A stretch of 64,000 nucleotides of DNA. Source: Dromaius novaehollandiae. Lineage: Eukaryota > Chordata > Aves > Casuariiformes > Dromaiidae. Shown one piece after another: positions 12,050-25,300 of the stretch. Below the pieces are notes generated by a model. It had not been told where the DNA came from. It saw nothing but the letters and a program-made list of their open reading frames with translations, and ran no database searches. Each line of letters starts with the position of its first letter. Position 1 is the stretch's first letter. The stretch is taken from positions 12,925,543 through 12,989,542 of the forward strand of contig NC_088130.1 of NCBI RefSeq assembly GCF_036370855.1, written 5' to 3'. Both the position numbers and the translations under genes were made by a program.

Positions 12050-13690
12050 GAGGAGCAGAGAGAAGAAGAGAAGGACTCTAGTAATGGAAAGAGTTGGCTG
12101 GTTATGTGTCACCAGACCCTTCACAGTTCCAGAGGAAAAATTATAAAAGCAGATGCAAAAGGGAAAACGAGGTTTTGCTGTACAACTGCAGAACTTGCAG
12201 TAGGGCAGGAGAAAAGGAGTCTAGGTGGGAAAGCAAGGTGAGGAGGAAGAGAATCAAACCATACCAGAGGAGGAAGTGGGAGGGGGAGAAAAAAAAATGC
12301 ATCTCTGCTGATGAAAGTCCTAGTGGATAGCATCAGAAAGGGAGAGCAAAGAAGCAGTGGTGAAAAACACCAGTGGCTGTCACAGAAGTAACAGGGACAT
12401 CAGAGAGAAAACTGCAGCGTGAAAGGCAAAACAAATGACTGGCCTTTCGGTTGAGTGAGAGAGTGAAGCCAGGGCTGCAAGTCAACTGAAGAGATGAGAC
12501 TAAAGATTTATGAGGGCAAGGCCTTAAGACAGTCATCAGCATGGAAGATGAAGTCCTCAGAGAGTAAGATAGAACACTCCGATAATAAAGAGAGATCCAG
12601 GAGTCAATGTCAGAAAGATAAGCTGACACAGAGAGGGCAAGCAGATAATGCATGACAGTAAGATGTCGATGAAGAACAGTGAAATGCAGAAATGTTTTTC
12701 ATAAGATGAAAAAGATTGGAAAAGGGAAGAAGGAATATAAGGGAAAGGGAAAAGGAGAGAAAACCAAAGTCCATCTATTTTGTGCAAAGTAGGTAGGGAC
12801 AAGGATTCTTCATGTGAAAGCGGCTTCAGAGACATTGCTAGAGGAAAAGTATGGGTCTCTACTATGGACAGAGGCTGAGAAACTGAGCACATACAGCAAC
12901 ATAATTTCCAAGAGAGCAGTGATTGTTCTAGAAATATCAATAGGTGGAAGAAAAGGAAAATGGGGACAGGCATGATGTTAGAAACTAGAGGAGGGTGAAC
13001 ATTGCCATGCATGAGAAGGATGTTGATAAAAGATCTGAATTTGTCCTGGATTTCTGCTTCAATAGCTTCAGGCCTTGCCTTTTCCTTCTGTATCCCTAGG
13101 GTATGGAAGTGTGGAAAAGCCACAGATAAGTTTGGTAAGAACCGGAGGGAAAGAAGAGACCAGAATAGAGCAGAAGAGAGGAGGTACAAGCAAATGACAG
13201 GAGGAAGAATGGATGTTCTGATGCAAGAGAGGGAAATTTGATGATTCTGAATATGAATCTCAAATGACTCTCAAAAGATCTCAAAATGAACATGACTGCA
13301 AACAGTTCAACAGTAGATCAACAAGTGGGAAAATCAGTCACACTGAGAGTAGCCTGCCAAGAAAATGGAGCTAGGGACTGAGGCAAGTGAAGGAAGCGCC
13401 AGTTGTGGGGCTAGCAGGGTGACAAGAGCAAAATGTTTCATGCCTCATGAAAGAGCCTGGGGGTGGCACATTTAGAGCAACACCCGGTCAAAGTCAGTAG
13501 CTGCATGGAACTGGGGATATGGGAGCAGGAGACAAGGAATGAAACTGGGGGCAAGCAAATGGTCAAAAGATCCCACCTTTGGAGGAGACCAAACAAAACA
13601 GGCAAACCTGAGAAAGGCAGTAAAACTGCCGCTGCATGTCTCGTGGCTGGAGCAAGTTTCTCCTGGCTGAGCAGGGAAAGATGCCTAAGA
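12050..13690. other. Purine-rich island, strand-asymmetric
   Basis: About 1.6 kb whose plus strand is strongly enriched in A and G, with frequent AGAGAG, GGAAGAA and GGGAAAAGG words. The neighbouring sequence is more balanced. The complementary strand carries a 210-codon open frame (12,557-13,189, minus). A pyrimidine-rich strand rarely contains stop codons, and the predicted protein is dominated by Leu, Ser, Phe, Ile and Pro with no domain, so I do not call it a gene. The island could be an old repeat or part of a non-coding transcript. Confidence 0.5.
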
Positions 13691-13699
13691 AATCGATGT

Positions 13700-16600
13700 A
13701 ATTTGTGATTAACTTGGTGTTTCCGGGATTAATTTTATTTTGAATTCTGGAGTTCTTCATGGCAAAAATCCTGAAGCAGAGTTCTGTTTTTGTTTAAATG
13801 CCCATAACACTATCACTTTGAGCATTAAACTATTGCTTATACTGATGATCTACCACACCCACGCCTGGAAGAATTTACCACCCTTAGAAAGCTAGAGGTC
13901 TGGACAAATGATAAGTGCTTCTGTACAGATCAGCTGGGCAATATGGAGTCAGACCACCATGTATGGAACTGCAAATGCATGTACAGACTCAGGTATACCA
14001 CAGCAATCCCACTGAAAGCTATAAAGCCACACAAGTGCAACTGAGAACAGGAGACAAGCTCAAAGGATGAGTGTATAAGGGAGTGTTATGAGATAGAGTA
14101 TTTGTAACTTCAGGGAATTTAATCTTCATTCAGGTCTGGATGTAGATGCCATTCTCCTACCAGTAGTCTGCATGTATAACACAGTTCATGTTAATAACAA
14201 ACAAAAGACTTCCACTGACAGCAGTAAACTAAACCCAAATCTTCATACATCTCTCTCAGTAACATAATAGTCATAGATGTACTGATAAGTGTACTAGTCC
14301 ACATTCAGTCATTAACATTGCCATATAACTGCCACCTTGTTATGTTAATTTTTTGTTTGCATTTATCTGCTAGAAATGAAAAAGCACATCAGACCCCTGG
14401 CTTCAGGTCTTTTTCATTCACAGGGCATGAATGAAACACATGAAAACAAAAAAAAGATGCATGACTGTCCACCATTGTATTCATCCTGTCTGCCTCTCTC
14501 TCTCTCTCTAAATGCACATTTTAGAGTTATATACTAGTAAAGCATTGAACTCAAATACATGTGCTTGCAAACAGTTCTCTTAACCATTACAGAGGAAAAT
14601 GATACCAAAAGCTAGTATATATGTTTACACTTCATCTCATTTCTGTTGATAAAGAAAGCCATATTTCTACATTATACTTTCTTAATTAAACTATTCTAAT
14701 ATAGTATTAAAAAATGTGACACTGTCAATATGGTTTGAAATTTACCATAACCCTGGTATCTAAAAAAAGCTTAAAAAGCAATAAAGCAAAATCATGTGTT
14801 TTTCCTTTAAGTGCATTTCCCAAGAAAATGGTAAAACAGAATATGGAAGATTTCTAGATGTCTCTGAAAATAAAACTTCATGATATTTTTTGTTCAGTAT
14901 TGCAAGCATTCCCTAATTTATCACCAAGTGGCCACTGAATTCAGTAATCTAGACAGATTACTAGAGGACTTCTATTTTTAGGGATCCGTCTGGTATTGTG
15001 GCAATTGCAGCTGATCGGATTACTGCTATATTGTAGCCTTGTAAAATGCATTGATGCTGCAAGAGAAACTTGGGCTACACCACTGTAGTTACAATGTCAG
15101 GCTGATAGCTGGAAACTTACATCCTAATTTATTTTGAAACATCACTAGTTTATAAGTAATTCACGAGAACTCGTGTCATGCTTAAATTTTGTACTTTACC
15201 TTTTGGCATCATATTTAATGGGAGAGGCACTGGCAAATTCAGGGACTGACTGAGGGGCTCCCTAATATTTTAAGTAAAAGCCACAACATGAAGATTTATT
15301 AAAAACAAAAAAACAAAACAAAACAAAAAAAACGCCACCACCACCACCACCACCAAAACCCCCTACTTTCTGGAAACAAAAAACATTCTCCCACGAGTAT
15401 CAACAGCTACATCTAGTGGTTACGGGCAATGCAGATATTTTCTCCAATAGCCACATAGGCTATAGGAGAAAAAGTACTTTGTATTCTGCATTAGGCGAAA
15501 AGGTAAAAATATTCTCCTATGTGGACCTACGTAATTAACAGCACTGATACTTCAGTGAAGCAACTTCAATTTTGTTTCAGTTTATCTTGTGCAAACTACT
15601 CCTTGGAGATTCAGGTCTCCTTGTCTTTGTATGTTTTGAGTTGTGTGGGTGTTTCATAGACTGTATTTGTGTATTTTCCTTATTACTAAGATGTTAAAAA
15701 CATGCATAGATGAAATTAATTTGAAATGCTAAATTCCAAATTCTAAGATTTAGAGTTGATGGAGCGAGATTAGGTAAGTTTCAGTAATTTTTCCACGTGT
15801 CTTTATATCTGCATTTGATTAAAAAAAAAAAAGGCAGATAAATACAACATTGTTCCCAGGTCTGGTTAATGCACAGTAGATTAACAAGATTTCCCATTTG
15901 CTATAAAGCCAAGTAGGATATTTCTGAGGCAGTCCAGAAGTTAATGACATTTCCCTCAATCAGCTAGAAGCAAACCTGATACATTTCAGGTAATGCCACA
16001 TACTGATAATTTCAGATAAGGCCACAAAAATTCTACTCCCCCCTAATATTTTCTGAAGAACAGAACAGTGTTTGTAAGAATAACAAATAATTTATGGTGT
16101 TTATTCATACCCATTTATCCTTCAGAATAAAGAAATCTGGAAACAAAACAATGACAATTCATAAATCAAAAGCATTTGTTTGTTGAATATTCCATAGTAG
16201 TTGAAATTTTAGTTAAAAATCAAACTGAAATATATACAAAAACCTAACAAAACAAACAAAAAAAAATCTAATCATCCGCAGCATCAAACAAGGATGACTC
16301 CACAAAGAAAATGTGAGTTTGTTACCCAGCCAGCTTTATTTTACCTGTAAAATAGCAGAAGAAAGTTTACAATTCAGTTGGCCTTGCTAAAGTCTGGCAT
16401 AGCTTCTCATGAGGCTTATAAGAAATTAAAGTTGTCAGTAGCTGAGAAGTGAAGTTCTAGCATAGATTAGAATATGGTAAAAGATGGAAAAAGAAAAGAA
16501 ATGTGTTGAATTTTCAAAACAGATAAAAATGGAGCAATGAGAAGTCCTAACTTTTTGTTTCTAATGTTGCTTCTTATGTTCATCAACAATTTGGAAAAGT

Positions 16601-19600
16601 CAAATGGCCATTTTTGATAGCAAACCACAATCATTTAATGTAGTTAAGAAGGCAGGACTAAGAAGAGTTTGAAATAGACACAGCAAATTTAATTGAAGAT
16701 GCAGGTTACTGTTGATAGAGTCACACAAATGCACATTACTAAATAACTGCAACTGTTCAGGAAACCTATATTAGTATCACGGCAAACAATTCAATGAAAA
16801 TCTCTGCATACTATGATCAAAGAACCAAGAAGCTCTAATTCCTGACCCGATTTATTCAGACAAATCCAGAAACATCCTGATCCATCATCATGTAAAGAAT
16901 AGCATTGAAAATAACACTAAATATGGAGATGGTCACCTTTCTAGCTATGGTGAGTGATGACCAGTTTTGTAATATCTGAATTCCTTACAGTGAGTGTGTT
17001 TAGTCTATCTACATTGGTATGGAATTACCCTAATAGATGGAGAGGCAAGAAACTGAAAAATCAAAGCCCAGATTTTCAAAGACTTTTTGGGGCACCTTAT
17101 TCCAATCATATTACCAAAATAGAAGCATATAATGATGGCAAAAAGCAATTGAAAACATCTAGCCCAAGCCACCTTTGGAATGAAGATGAAATGAATGAGT
17201 TTCATTTCCAAAACCAGCTTGGCCTCTCTTCTCCTTAACCTCAGCAAATGTACAGGGCTGGTTAGCTGCATCACCTTGCCATAACACCTTCTGTTATGGT
17301 AACTATTAGAAGCCTGCTCTGGCTCTCTTATTCCCACTGTTGCCCAAATGTGCTGAAAAATAATCTCCTGATCCCCTCTGCTCAGAAACTCCTTCATATC
17401 ACACGAGACAGAAAGACAGACCATCAGGTTGGTGAGTCTCTCTTTCAAGAGTGGGGTTTGACAGAAGCGAGCACTTTTCAACTACAGAAGTAGAATGACA
17501 CCGATGTACATTGGGCACACAACTTTTCGTGTATTCCACAGTAGCTCTCTGCCTCGGTGCTCTGAGAAACCTCTGTCTGTATTTCTATTAAGAATTCATC
17601 ACTTAGTCCTAGTTTGCTTTTCCCCCTTCTTTCCTTCTGAAGCTAGAACTCTAAAAAGGAGATACCGAAAAAGTGAAGTTTCATTTTCCATAATAAGCTC
17701 AACTATTTCAGTTCTTACCACGTAGACTGCCTGGAAAGAAATGTATGAATAAGATCTCTGTCTGACTGAGGTTCAATTTCAGTTGTAATATGCCATTTCC
17801 TTGTGCTTGTTCTTAACTTACTCACGAGGTGGCACCAGAGCTCAAAAGATAGGAAACACCATCTGGAAACTCCAGCGGCCTTTTTGTAGCCTCCTGTATA
17901 CTTATCATTTGTTTCATCAGGACAAAGCCAAAAGGATCACGAGAACATTCACAGTGATAGGGAAACAGGAGAACCTGTCTCCACCAGTGCAGTATATGGC
18001 TGAATGGAAAGTAGAAATAACCTAAATATGATGTATTTTTCATTTCCAGAGCCATTTACCAAGCAATAATGAAAGAATTAGTGCTATTTGAAAAAATGGT
18101 TTTCCAATGTTTTCTAGCTGATCAAAAATCCCAGTCCATTAACAAAACTTTTACCATCCTGCATCACTGGAGGTGGAGGGTGAGTCCCTCCCTCATTTCC
18201 ATGGTTGCTTTGAAGCTGTATCCTCAGAGTACTTTCATGCTTATAGGCTAGAAATCTACAATGATGAAAAAAAACCCACCTTTCAATCCTCTTGTTTTTC
18301 TTCTCATTCCTTGGTCCCCCTCCTCTCACACTTTGAAATTACACAGAAGCAAGGAAGCCTTTGGATAAATTTCACTACAGACTTTACTGTAACATTTTTC
18401 CTGACCTTTCCTTTTCTCTTGACTTCCCTCACCTCTCCTTCATAAGTTTTAAGTGGCTGGATGGCCCAAATTCTTCCTCCAAGATAGAAGATAGCTGGGC
18501 TATCACTCCCTCAGCAGACTTAGCTGATAAAAAATAAGTCACCATACTGCAATCCTAATATATTTACTTTCAAGAGAGCATATCTGACTGCCTCCAAAAC
18601 ATGGCAGCCTCCGCTTTCTTTCTATACCTGTTCAAACTTGATTAAAGGCTTCATTAGTTTTATAGGCTGTTCCCCACCTCAGAAGAGGGATTATGAAATA
18701 CATATATTGTATTTCACTAAAATAGTGGTGAAAATTCCAGTATGCTGACAATGCCTGAGCAAGACTCCACCCTGAGAACCTCAATACTGTGTAGTTATTG
18801 ACAGCCTAAATACATTTGCATTGGTGTGGTGCATTTTTCATTTGTGTTTTTTTTTTTTTGAGAGAGAGAAATTTAGAAAGATTTTAAAGATCTTTTTCTT
18901 TCTATCATTTTTCCTTGCACTAGCACTTAGTTCCTAATATTGATTAGGGAAATAGCTGCAGAAAATGTGTAAATACGCCTCTTTGGTAGACTTCTGGAGA
19001 CTAACCTCATGCCTAAAGTTTAACACAGAAAAAAGCATCCTATTGAAGTGAGTCCTTAGAAACTTACATCTCAAAATCACTTGCAGTGAGTTCTGTCCTT
19101 TGCTAAGCAGGAAGATAAAACCAAATAGGCTCCAAATGGCTTTTGTTTGCTTGACATCAGCAGTAATTCAGCTGCTCTTACAAATATTCTGACTGGAGTA
19201 GCTTATGTTTTGAGCTTCACTTACACTGCTCTGTTGATGCTCTTATTAATTTGAATAGAAAACTCTGCCATATTTGTGCTTGTCTGTTTACTTCTCTCTG
19301 TCTCTCTCTCTCTCTCCACTTGATCCTGCAGCGTAGCCCCTTTGGACAAGGATTGTCCTTCTTAATGCCAGGAAACCACCCAGCCAGTAGCTGTTGCTAC
19401 AACTGAAACCCATAAATTGTAAGTTTAGAAATAGCCTTCCCTTCCACCCACACCACCAGGGAGCTCTCTGGAGGTGAAACAGATGGTCCTAAGTCCTGTT
19501 TTTCATAGTACTTCAAGAAGTTTCTGGACCGTAATAGTTGGCTGCAAATCTCCCCTGGAAATAAGGAGAGGCATAAACACATCATAACATTGAAAACACT

Positions 19601-22200
19601 TGTGAAATGGCCATGTGGGCAGACCTTGTTTGCTCTTAAAATATGTTGAAAATTATCAGTCTTTACTAGAACATACGTTTACCTGAAAGTTGTACCCTCT
19701 CTTTACAGCACCATGTGCTTCTCAGACAGCAGTGAAGGCCTAGGAGGACTTGGCTGGACTGTGGTGGCAGTAAACCTGTGGCTCTCCATCGGCACACCTC
19801 TGCACAGACCTCCAGCAATCCCTCCTCTTGTGTGCAAGCACATTTGTAATGGAACAGTGATTGTCATAAGCGGAAATAGAGACAAACATTACAGTCAAGA
19901 TGGAGCTACTCTTGCCTCTAGCAAGGAGACCTGAAATTCTAGTAAGACATCTTAAAATTAGAAGAGCTGTTAGGCATGCAGTAATGTACTGTACTCATTT
20001 TCTTCTGTTGCTCAGTCCTGCAAAAAAAACATTTTTCCTATTATTAGGCTATTTTACTTCTTATCATCTCATTTACTGTAAATGAGAAATCCAGATACTC
20101 ACTTGTTTGCATTTCAAAGTTAAATAGTTAAGGAGAGCTCTCAAAGAGAACACAAGGCTACTGAGTTGCTCTTGAAGTCAGCAAAAAAAGTCAGAAAAGA
20201 GTCCACTTCAACTAAATACAAATTTCCTAACATTCCTAAAACTTTAATTAGAAATCATTTTTAAAGATCTACAATAGCTTTTTCCTGAGGGGGAAGGGAA
20301 GGTGGATTCTTTCAACTTCTGGCTTCCCCAGTGAACACAACTTTGAAATACAGTTCTTTCCTATGTTGATGAAACCAGATTCTTTCCCTTTACATAACTA
20401 CAGCACCACTGGATTTCACAATGACTACAAAAGTTGAAGCAAGAAGTATTTCCCTATTAGGCCTCATACAGTGCTTGTTACAAGTTAACTAGTTATAACT
20501 CATGCAAAGAGTACAGGTCTGCTGTGTTTTTCCACTTGTCCAAGAGTCAGCCAGCAACATAGGTGATACTGCAAAAACCATTGATTAAAGTTTCTTCACT
20601 TTTAATAGGCTGTGACCCATGTCAAAGATGTTAGCAATGCACACATAATACTTGTGATTATTGGTACAAGATCAAAAGGAAACCACAGTTGCAATTAATC
20701 ACCCCCCACTATACATTTTGCTGTTTAGTGAGAAAGGAAGCAAGAGGATTCTGGAAAAAAAAGATGCTATTTTCATTCCGTATTCATTTTGAGACATTCT
20801 TTTCAATTAACGTTTACCTGACTGTCACAACCAAACTTTCCTACTCATCATGGGCTGCAGTATTTGGGTAGTGAATTCTCCAGCCATCTGCCTTTTGAGA
20901 AATTTTTTCTATTGCTAGTGCCACACTCGAAACATGCTGGGTGTTCATTTGTTTTGTTCTATCTGAAGCTTGTCATTTGATCAAATAAACCTCCCAGCAC
21001 ACAATCCTTGTGCATGTTTGTTGTTTTGTTTTTCCTTTTTAATTGATGATTATCATGTATTTGTCCCAAAATCTACTTTGACCTGAATCTCTCTCTTCCA
21101 CTTACCCTATGAGGACAATATGGATTATCAACAGAGTAAACTATGGTAGTCTGGGCATATAGCTCTTCAGTATATAGTACTGGCCCTGTGGGAGACAACG
21201 GGGAGTTTTCCCTCCAGCTCCAGCAAGACCGAGATACAATCCCATGTTTCTTCTAGAATAGGACATCACTTTTTCCAAAGACATAGTTCCATTATGCTAG
21301 GCCATGACAATATGAAATGCAGAGGGTCTGCAAACTTTAACACAAATAAGCCATGGTAAGCTCCGATTTCCCAATGGTTTAGCATGCTATTGCTCAAACG
21401 AGCAGCTGCTGGACACCATTATAAAGACCAGCAACATTTGCACATAAAGAGCTGACGAGAAATGCTGAATCCCACCAGTGCACTTGGGGGCTTTATTTAG
21501 CTCATTTGTACATGGTCTGGCACAATGGGAACAATAACCCCATGCACGAACCCTGTCCAAAACAGTAGCAGTAAAAATAGTTTTTTTCACTTTGGAGATA
21601 CTATAAAAAAAGTCATGCAACTCACCAGAAAAAAAGATAAGGTCTTACATGGTCTATAAAGAGATTTTTCAATTCATATTATAACTATGTACAGAGCATA
21701 GCAAGTCTCTTTATTCTGAAATTTAAACAACAACAACAAAGCCAGAGGTAGCATTAGTTTTTTTGTAAAGATAGTATTTATTAACAAGTCATCTTCAGTT
21801 ATGTTTCTAACATCTGGTTTACATGCACCTTAGCTGAAATGAAATGGAAAGGTTCAGCCATACTGCATGAAGTTGTTAGTCTTTGTTGATTATTTAAATC
21901 ATTCTCTGATGTTTCTCTCATGTACTGTATGCAGACAACAATATTAAATGCAGAAAAGTGACAAAGGACACATTAAGTCTCACACAGGTTAATTTATTTT
22001 TAAGATTTCATTTGCTTTATTTAGATGAAAACTTTGCATTTTCATGATTAATCAAGCAAACAAACTTGAGAGCATTCTTTGGCTTTGGATAAATAATGGT
22101 AAAAAGAGATATTCATGCCATACGGAATAAAGATATCAAAAAAAACAACATTCCAGGTTACAGGTTTTCCAGATAACACATATGGACTAAGTACCACTCC
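13700..22200. other. Non-coding DNA between the purine island and the ANXA1 3' end
   Basis: About 8.5 kb of AT-rich sequence with no supportable gene. It holds a CCA microsatellite (15,335-15,355), short CT runs near 14,497-14,509 and 19,297-19,316, and A/T homopolymers near 15,821-15,832 and 18,848-18,859. Open frames are short and lack coding-like composition. Confidence 0.6.
15335..15355 (+). repeat. (CCA)7 microsatellite
   Basis: Seven CCA units directly after an A-rich CAAAA/CAAAAA stretch (about 15,300-15,332). Confidence 0.9.
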
Positions 22201-22229
22201 AGAGAAACCTCAATGTGTATAGCCCATAT

Positions 22230-22235
22230 TTTATT
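22230..22235 (-). terminator. ANXA1: Probable ANXA1 poly(A) signal
   Basis: AATAAA on the minus strand, 47 bases past the stop codon. The sequence after it contains TG-rich stretches (TGAGG, GGAGTGG) suitable as a downstream element. Cleavage would fall near 22,210-22,220 and give a 3' UTR of about 65-75 bases, shorter than in mammals. Further AATAAA motifs on this strand (22,016-22,021, 21,993-21,998, 21,777-21,782) could serve longer transcripts. Confidence 0.55.
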
Positions 22236-22281
22236 TATAGACAGCTGCAGCAAAGATAAAGATCATCAGTAATAGGGCTTG

Positions 22282-22341
22282 TTAGTTATCACTTCCACAT
22301 AGTGCCACGAGGATGTTTTCATAATCTCCTTTGAGTTCATC
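22282..22341 (-). CDS. ANXA1: ANXA1 exon 13, coding part
   Basis: Encodes residues 324-342, [19 protein letters not shown], then TAA. It begins in phase 0 after acceptor CTGACAG. It holds the conserved C-terminal cysteine (Cys338) and one extra residue relative to mammals, which end CGGN. Confidence 0.96.
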   Translation of the reverse strand, partial: DELKGDYENILVALCGSDN

Positions 22342-25300
22342 CTGTCAGTTTAAGTAAAAAAAGAAATACAACTGTTAGGGTAATGGTCTCAAGTGAAAAC
22401 AATTTCTCTAAGCATTCAGTACACATATGCTAAACATCAATCCTTTACCTAAATAAGTTAACCACTTGATAACACAAATGTTATTCATAGGCTGACCTTG
22501 AACTGAGTACTTTCACTAAAGTTGAACTATTCATGCCACATAGAAATAAACACATACATTTCCAGATTGGAGCCAAGGTAGACAAGGCCAACAAAAAGAA
22601 CTGATAGGCCTTATTGTATAAAGAAGTGAAGCACAGAAGACTTCTGTCCAGGAGCTTAAGCTCTCCTTCAGTAAAATGAAAATGCCTCCCTTGACCTATG
22701 ATGTCCAAAGTTCATTAATATTAAAACACTATACAGAATCAAAGAACAGGTGGGGTTGGAAGGGACCTGCAGAGATCATCTGGTCCAACCCCCTTCCCAA
22801 GCAGGCTAACACATACACGTTATATCTAAGATTATCTCAAACAGAGGTTAAGAATCATCAAATGATATTGGATTCATCACAGAGTCTCTTATTCAGTTGA
22901 ATGTTTGCTCAAATTTGAATCTACCTTGCAGAGACATAGTGTAGCCAAGTAAGGCTTCAAGCCATTTGGACACAATCATCACTTTGGACCAAGATGATGT
23001 GATATAATTGCATCCTAAATGACAGCTCGCCTACAGTCGTGAGGGAAGAATATAAATTACCTTTTCTACTTAACTGGAAAAGTAGCAAACATTACCAAAA
23101 ATCAGTAGGGTGCTTTAGTGCACATAGGGAGCATGTTTCTGCTCCAATCAAGACTTTTTCTTTAGTGTTGTCTACTAGTTTCCACAAAGCTGCTTTACAA
23201 GTTTAGCTTTCTAATTGTATATGACTGGTTTACATTTTCCAGAAAATATATTGGGTGGCCTGCACCCTTTTAGAAGCTATTTTTGTTGGTATAACTCATT
23301 CATTTAAATGACCTGGAAAGCAGGACAAATAAGTGTCAAATTAAAAAGGTATTTTCATGAGTACTTCAGAGAGCCAGAGACACCAAATATCTCCCACAGA
23401 GCTGTCAGTGCAATGATAGCCACCCTCCTGCCAATGTACCTTATGCCTATACAAACATAGGCATTAGGGCACAGCATGGTCTCCAATCAATGCTTGGCTC
23501 CTACTGTAAGATGACATCCCGAGACATGTACCACAGATAGCTAATTGCTATAGGTTTTGTGACGAAAACATTCTCCCCAGAAAATGAATTAGTTCTACCA
23601 TCACATGGATCACTGAGAACATTATAGCTACAATGAGGTACTCAGGATGAACTGGTGACTGAGGAGGGGAAGAGGTAACAAACCCCTTACTGGCCCTCCT
23701 GCATCATCCAGTTGTTTTCCTCCATAGTTCACCTGAGAGGAAACCTACCATAATGGCTTGGCGGAGAGAGATGCCGTACAGTCTCTTGTAGTAGCCTTTG
23801 ATCTCATTCATGTCCACCTCAGAGCGTGAAACCATGATTCTGATGAGAGTTTTGTGCCGTGTCCCAGAGCCCTGTTAAAAGCAAAAAAGGAGACAACTTA
23901 CATGACTGAAATGTCTTCTTAAATCAAGGTTTCGTATGTTAATCCATCACCCCTATCTGTGGGAGTACAGGGTCCAGACCCTATACCTTTGCCATCTCTA
24001 CTCCTCTCATATCCCCCTTTCTGTACCCAACCAACACAAATTCACTGATCACAAGTTACCTCTACCAACTGCGGACCTAGGATTTCCTTTTACAACATCT
24101 GCTTCCAGAAAAGAGGTAAGTCCTTCACTGTGCTTGCCTGACACCAAAGATGACCTAGACTTCACTGAGGTGTTTTTTTTTTTTTTGGGTTAAGAGTGCA
24201 ATGAACTCCAGTTTCATAATGATATGTTCAGTTTTTCATGTCCTGCTCCTAACCAAGTCACGGGAGTTACGTAAGTTCATACATACTAGAATTGGAAAAT
24301 GTTCCAGTTTCATGAGCTCAGACGGCATCACTCAATTCGTGTTCCCAATTTGTCACAGAAAGCTCAAATCTCTAGTCAAAGACTAGGCTCATTTGGGGTC
24401 TCCCCCACCCCAGTTCTGGAATTAATTTACTGTTTATTTATCATTAATACTTTTGTGGTTTCATAAAGAAAAAAGAAAAGTTTCAATTAGCTTCCAGTCA
24501 CTGTCTAGAGTAACGGGTACATGCATGGAAGCGCAGATGCCTTCCTGAATACACTATCGCAAACAGCTCCTCCCATGGAAGAAGACTCAGAGGTTTCAAA
24601 TAAAAGAAGAAAAAGAGTAAGATAAATATACTGAATTTCTTTCTGTAGTCCTTTTTTTCCCCTCACACAAAGTAGTCAGGAGAGTTCTCTCCCAGGTTGT
24701 TATTTTTCAGTTTACAAAGCACCCCTTGCCCACAAACAAAAGTTCTTGGTCTAGGTTACCTTCATTGCCAAGTGGAGTTTTTCAGCAAAGAAAGCTGGCT
24801 TGCTCGTGGCACACTTCACTGTAATGGAACAGTGAGATAAGGTTACATCTGACACATATGCAACAAGTAAGAAAAAGCAGAAGTCTGGAAAGAGAACACT
24901 TTAAAAGCAGTCTCTGTGCACCTAGCAGCACCTCCTATTTTTCTACTTCTTTTCACCTATCTTCAAAATATGAGAGAAGTGACAGTTCCTTTGCCTGCTC
25001 TGTTCATTCAGAGAGCAATAGTTACTCCTGTTACAGTAAAGACAGGACTGTACTCCACAGCCACAAAGCTGAGAAAGATGCTGCAAGGATAAGAATGTGA
25101 AAGCATTTGTTTTCTCTACAGCAGAGCTGGGGGTTATGATCTGATGTTTTGTAAACCAGATTATATTAACTACTTCTCATCTACCTATATTAAAAGAGAT
25201 CCGATAGGACTCATTTTTGTATCCAAAGTATGCCTACCAAAGTTTAGCTGGAGAGCATCATACATAAATACCAATGCTTCCAGGTGTCACCAGTGTTCAG

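Noticed and set aside
12557-13189. 210-codon minus-strand open frame
   Set aside because: It lies on the pyrimidine-rich strand of a purine island, where stop codons are rare. The protein is low-complexity Leu/Ser/Phe-rich with no domain.
17005-17481. 158-codon minus-strand frame
   Set aside because: No recognisable domain, overlapping frames on the opposite strand, and mixed hydrophobic composition typical of chance frames.
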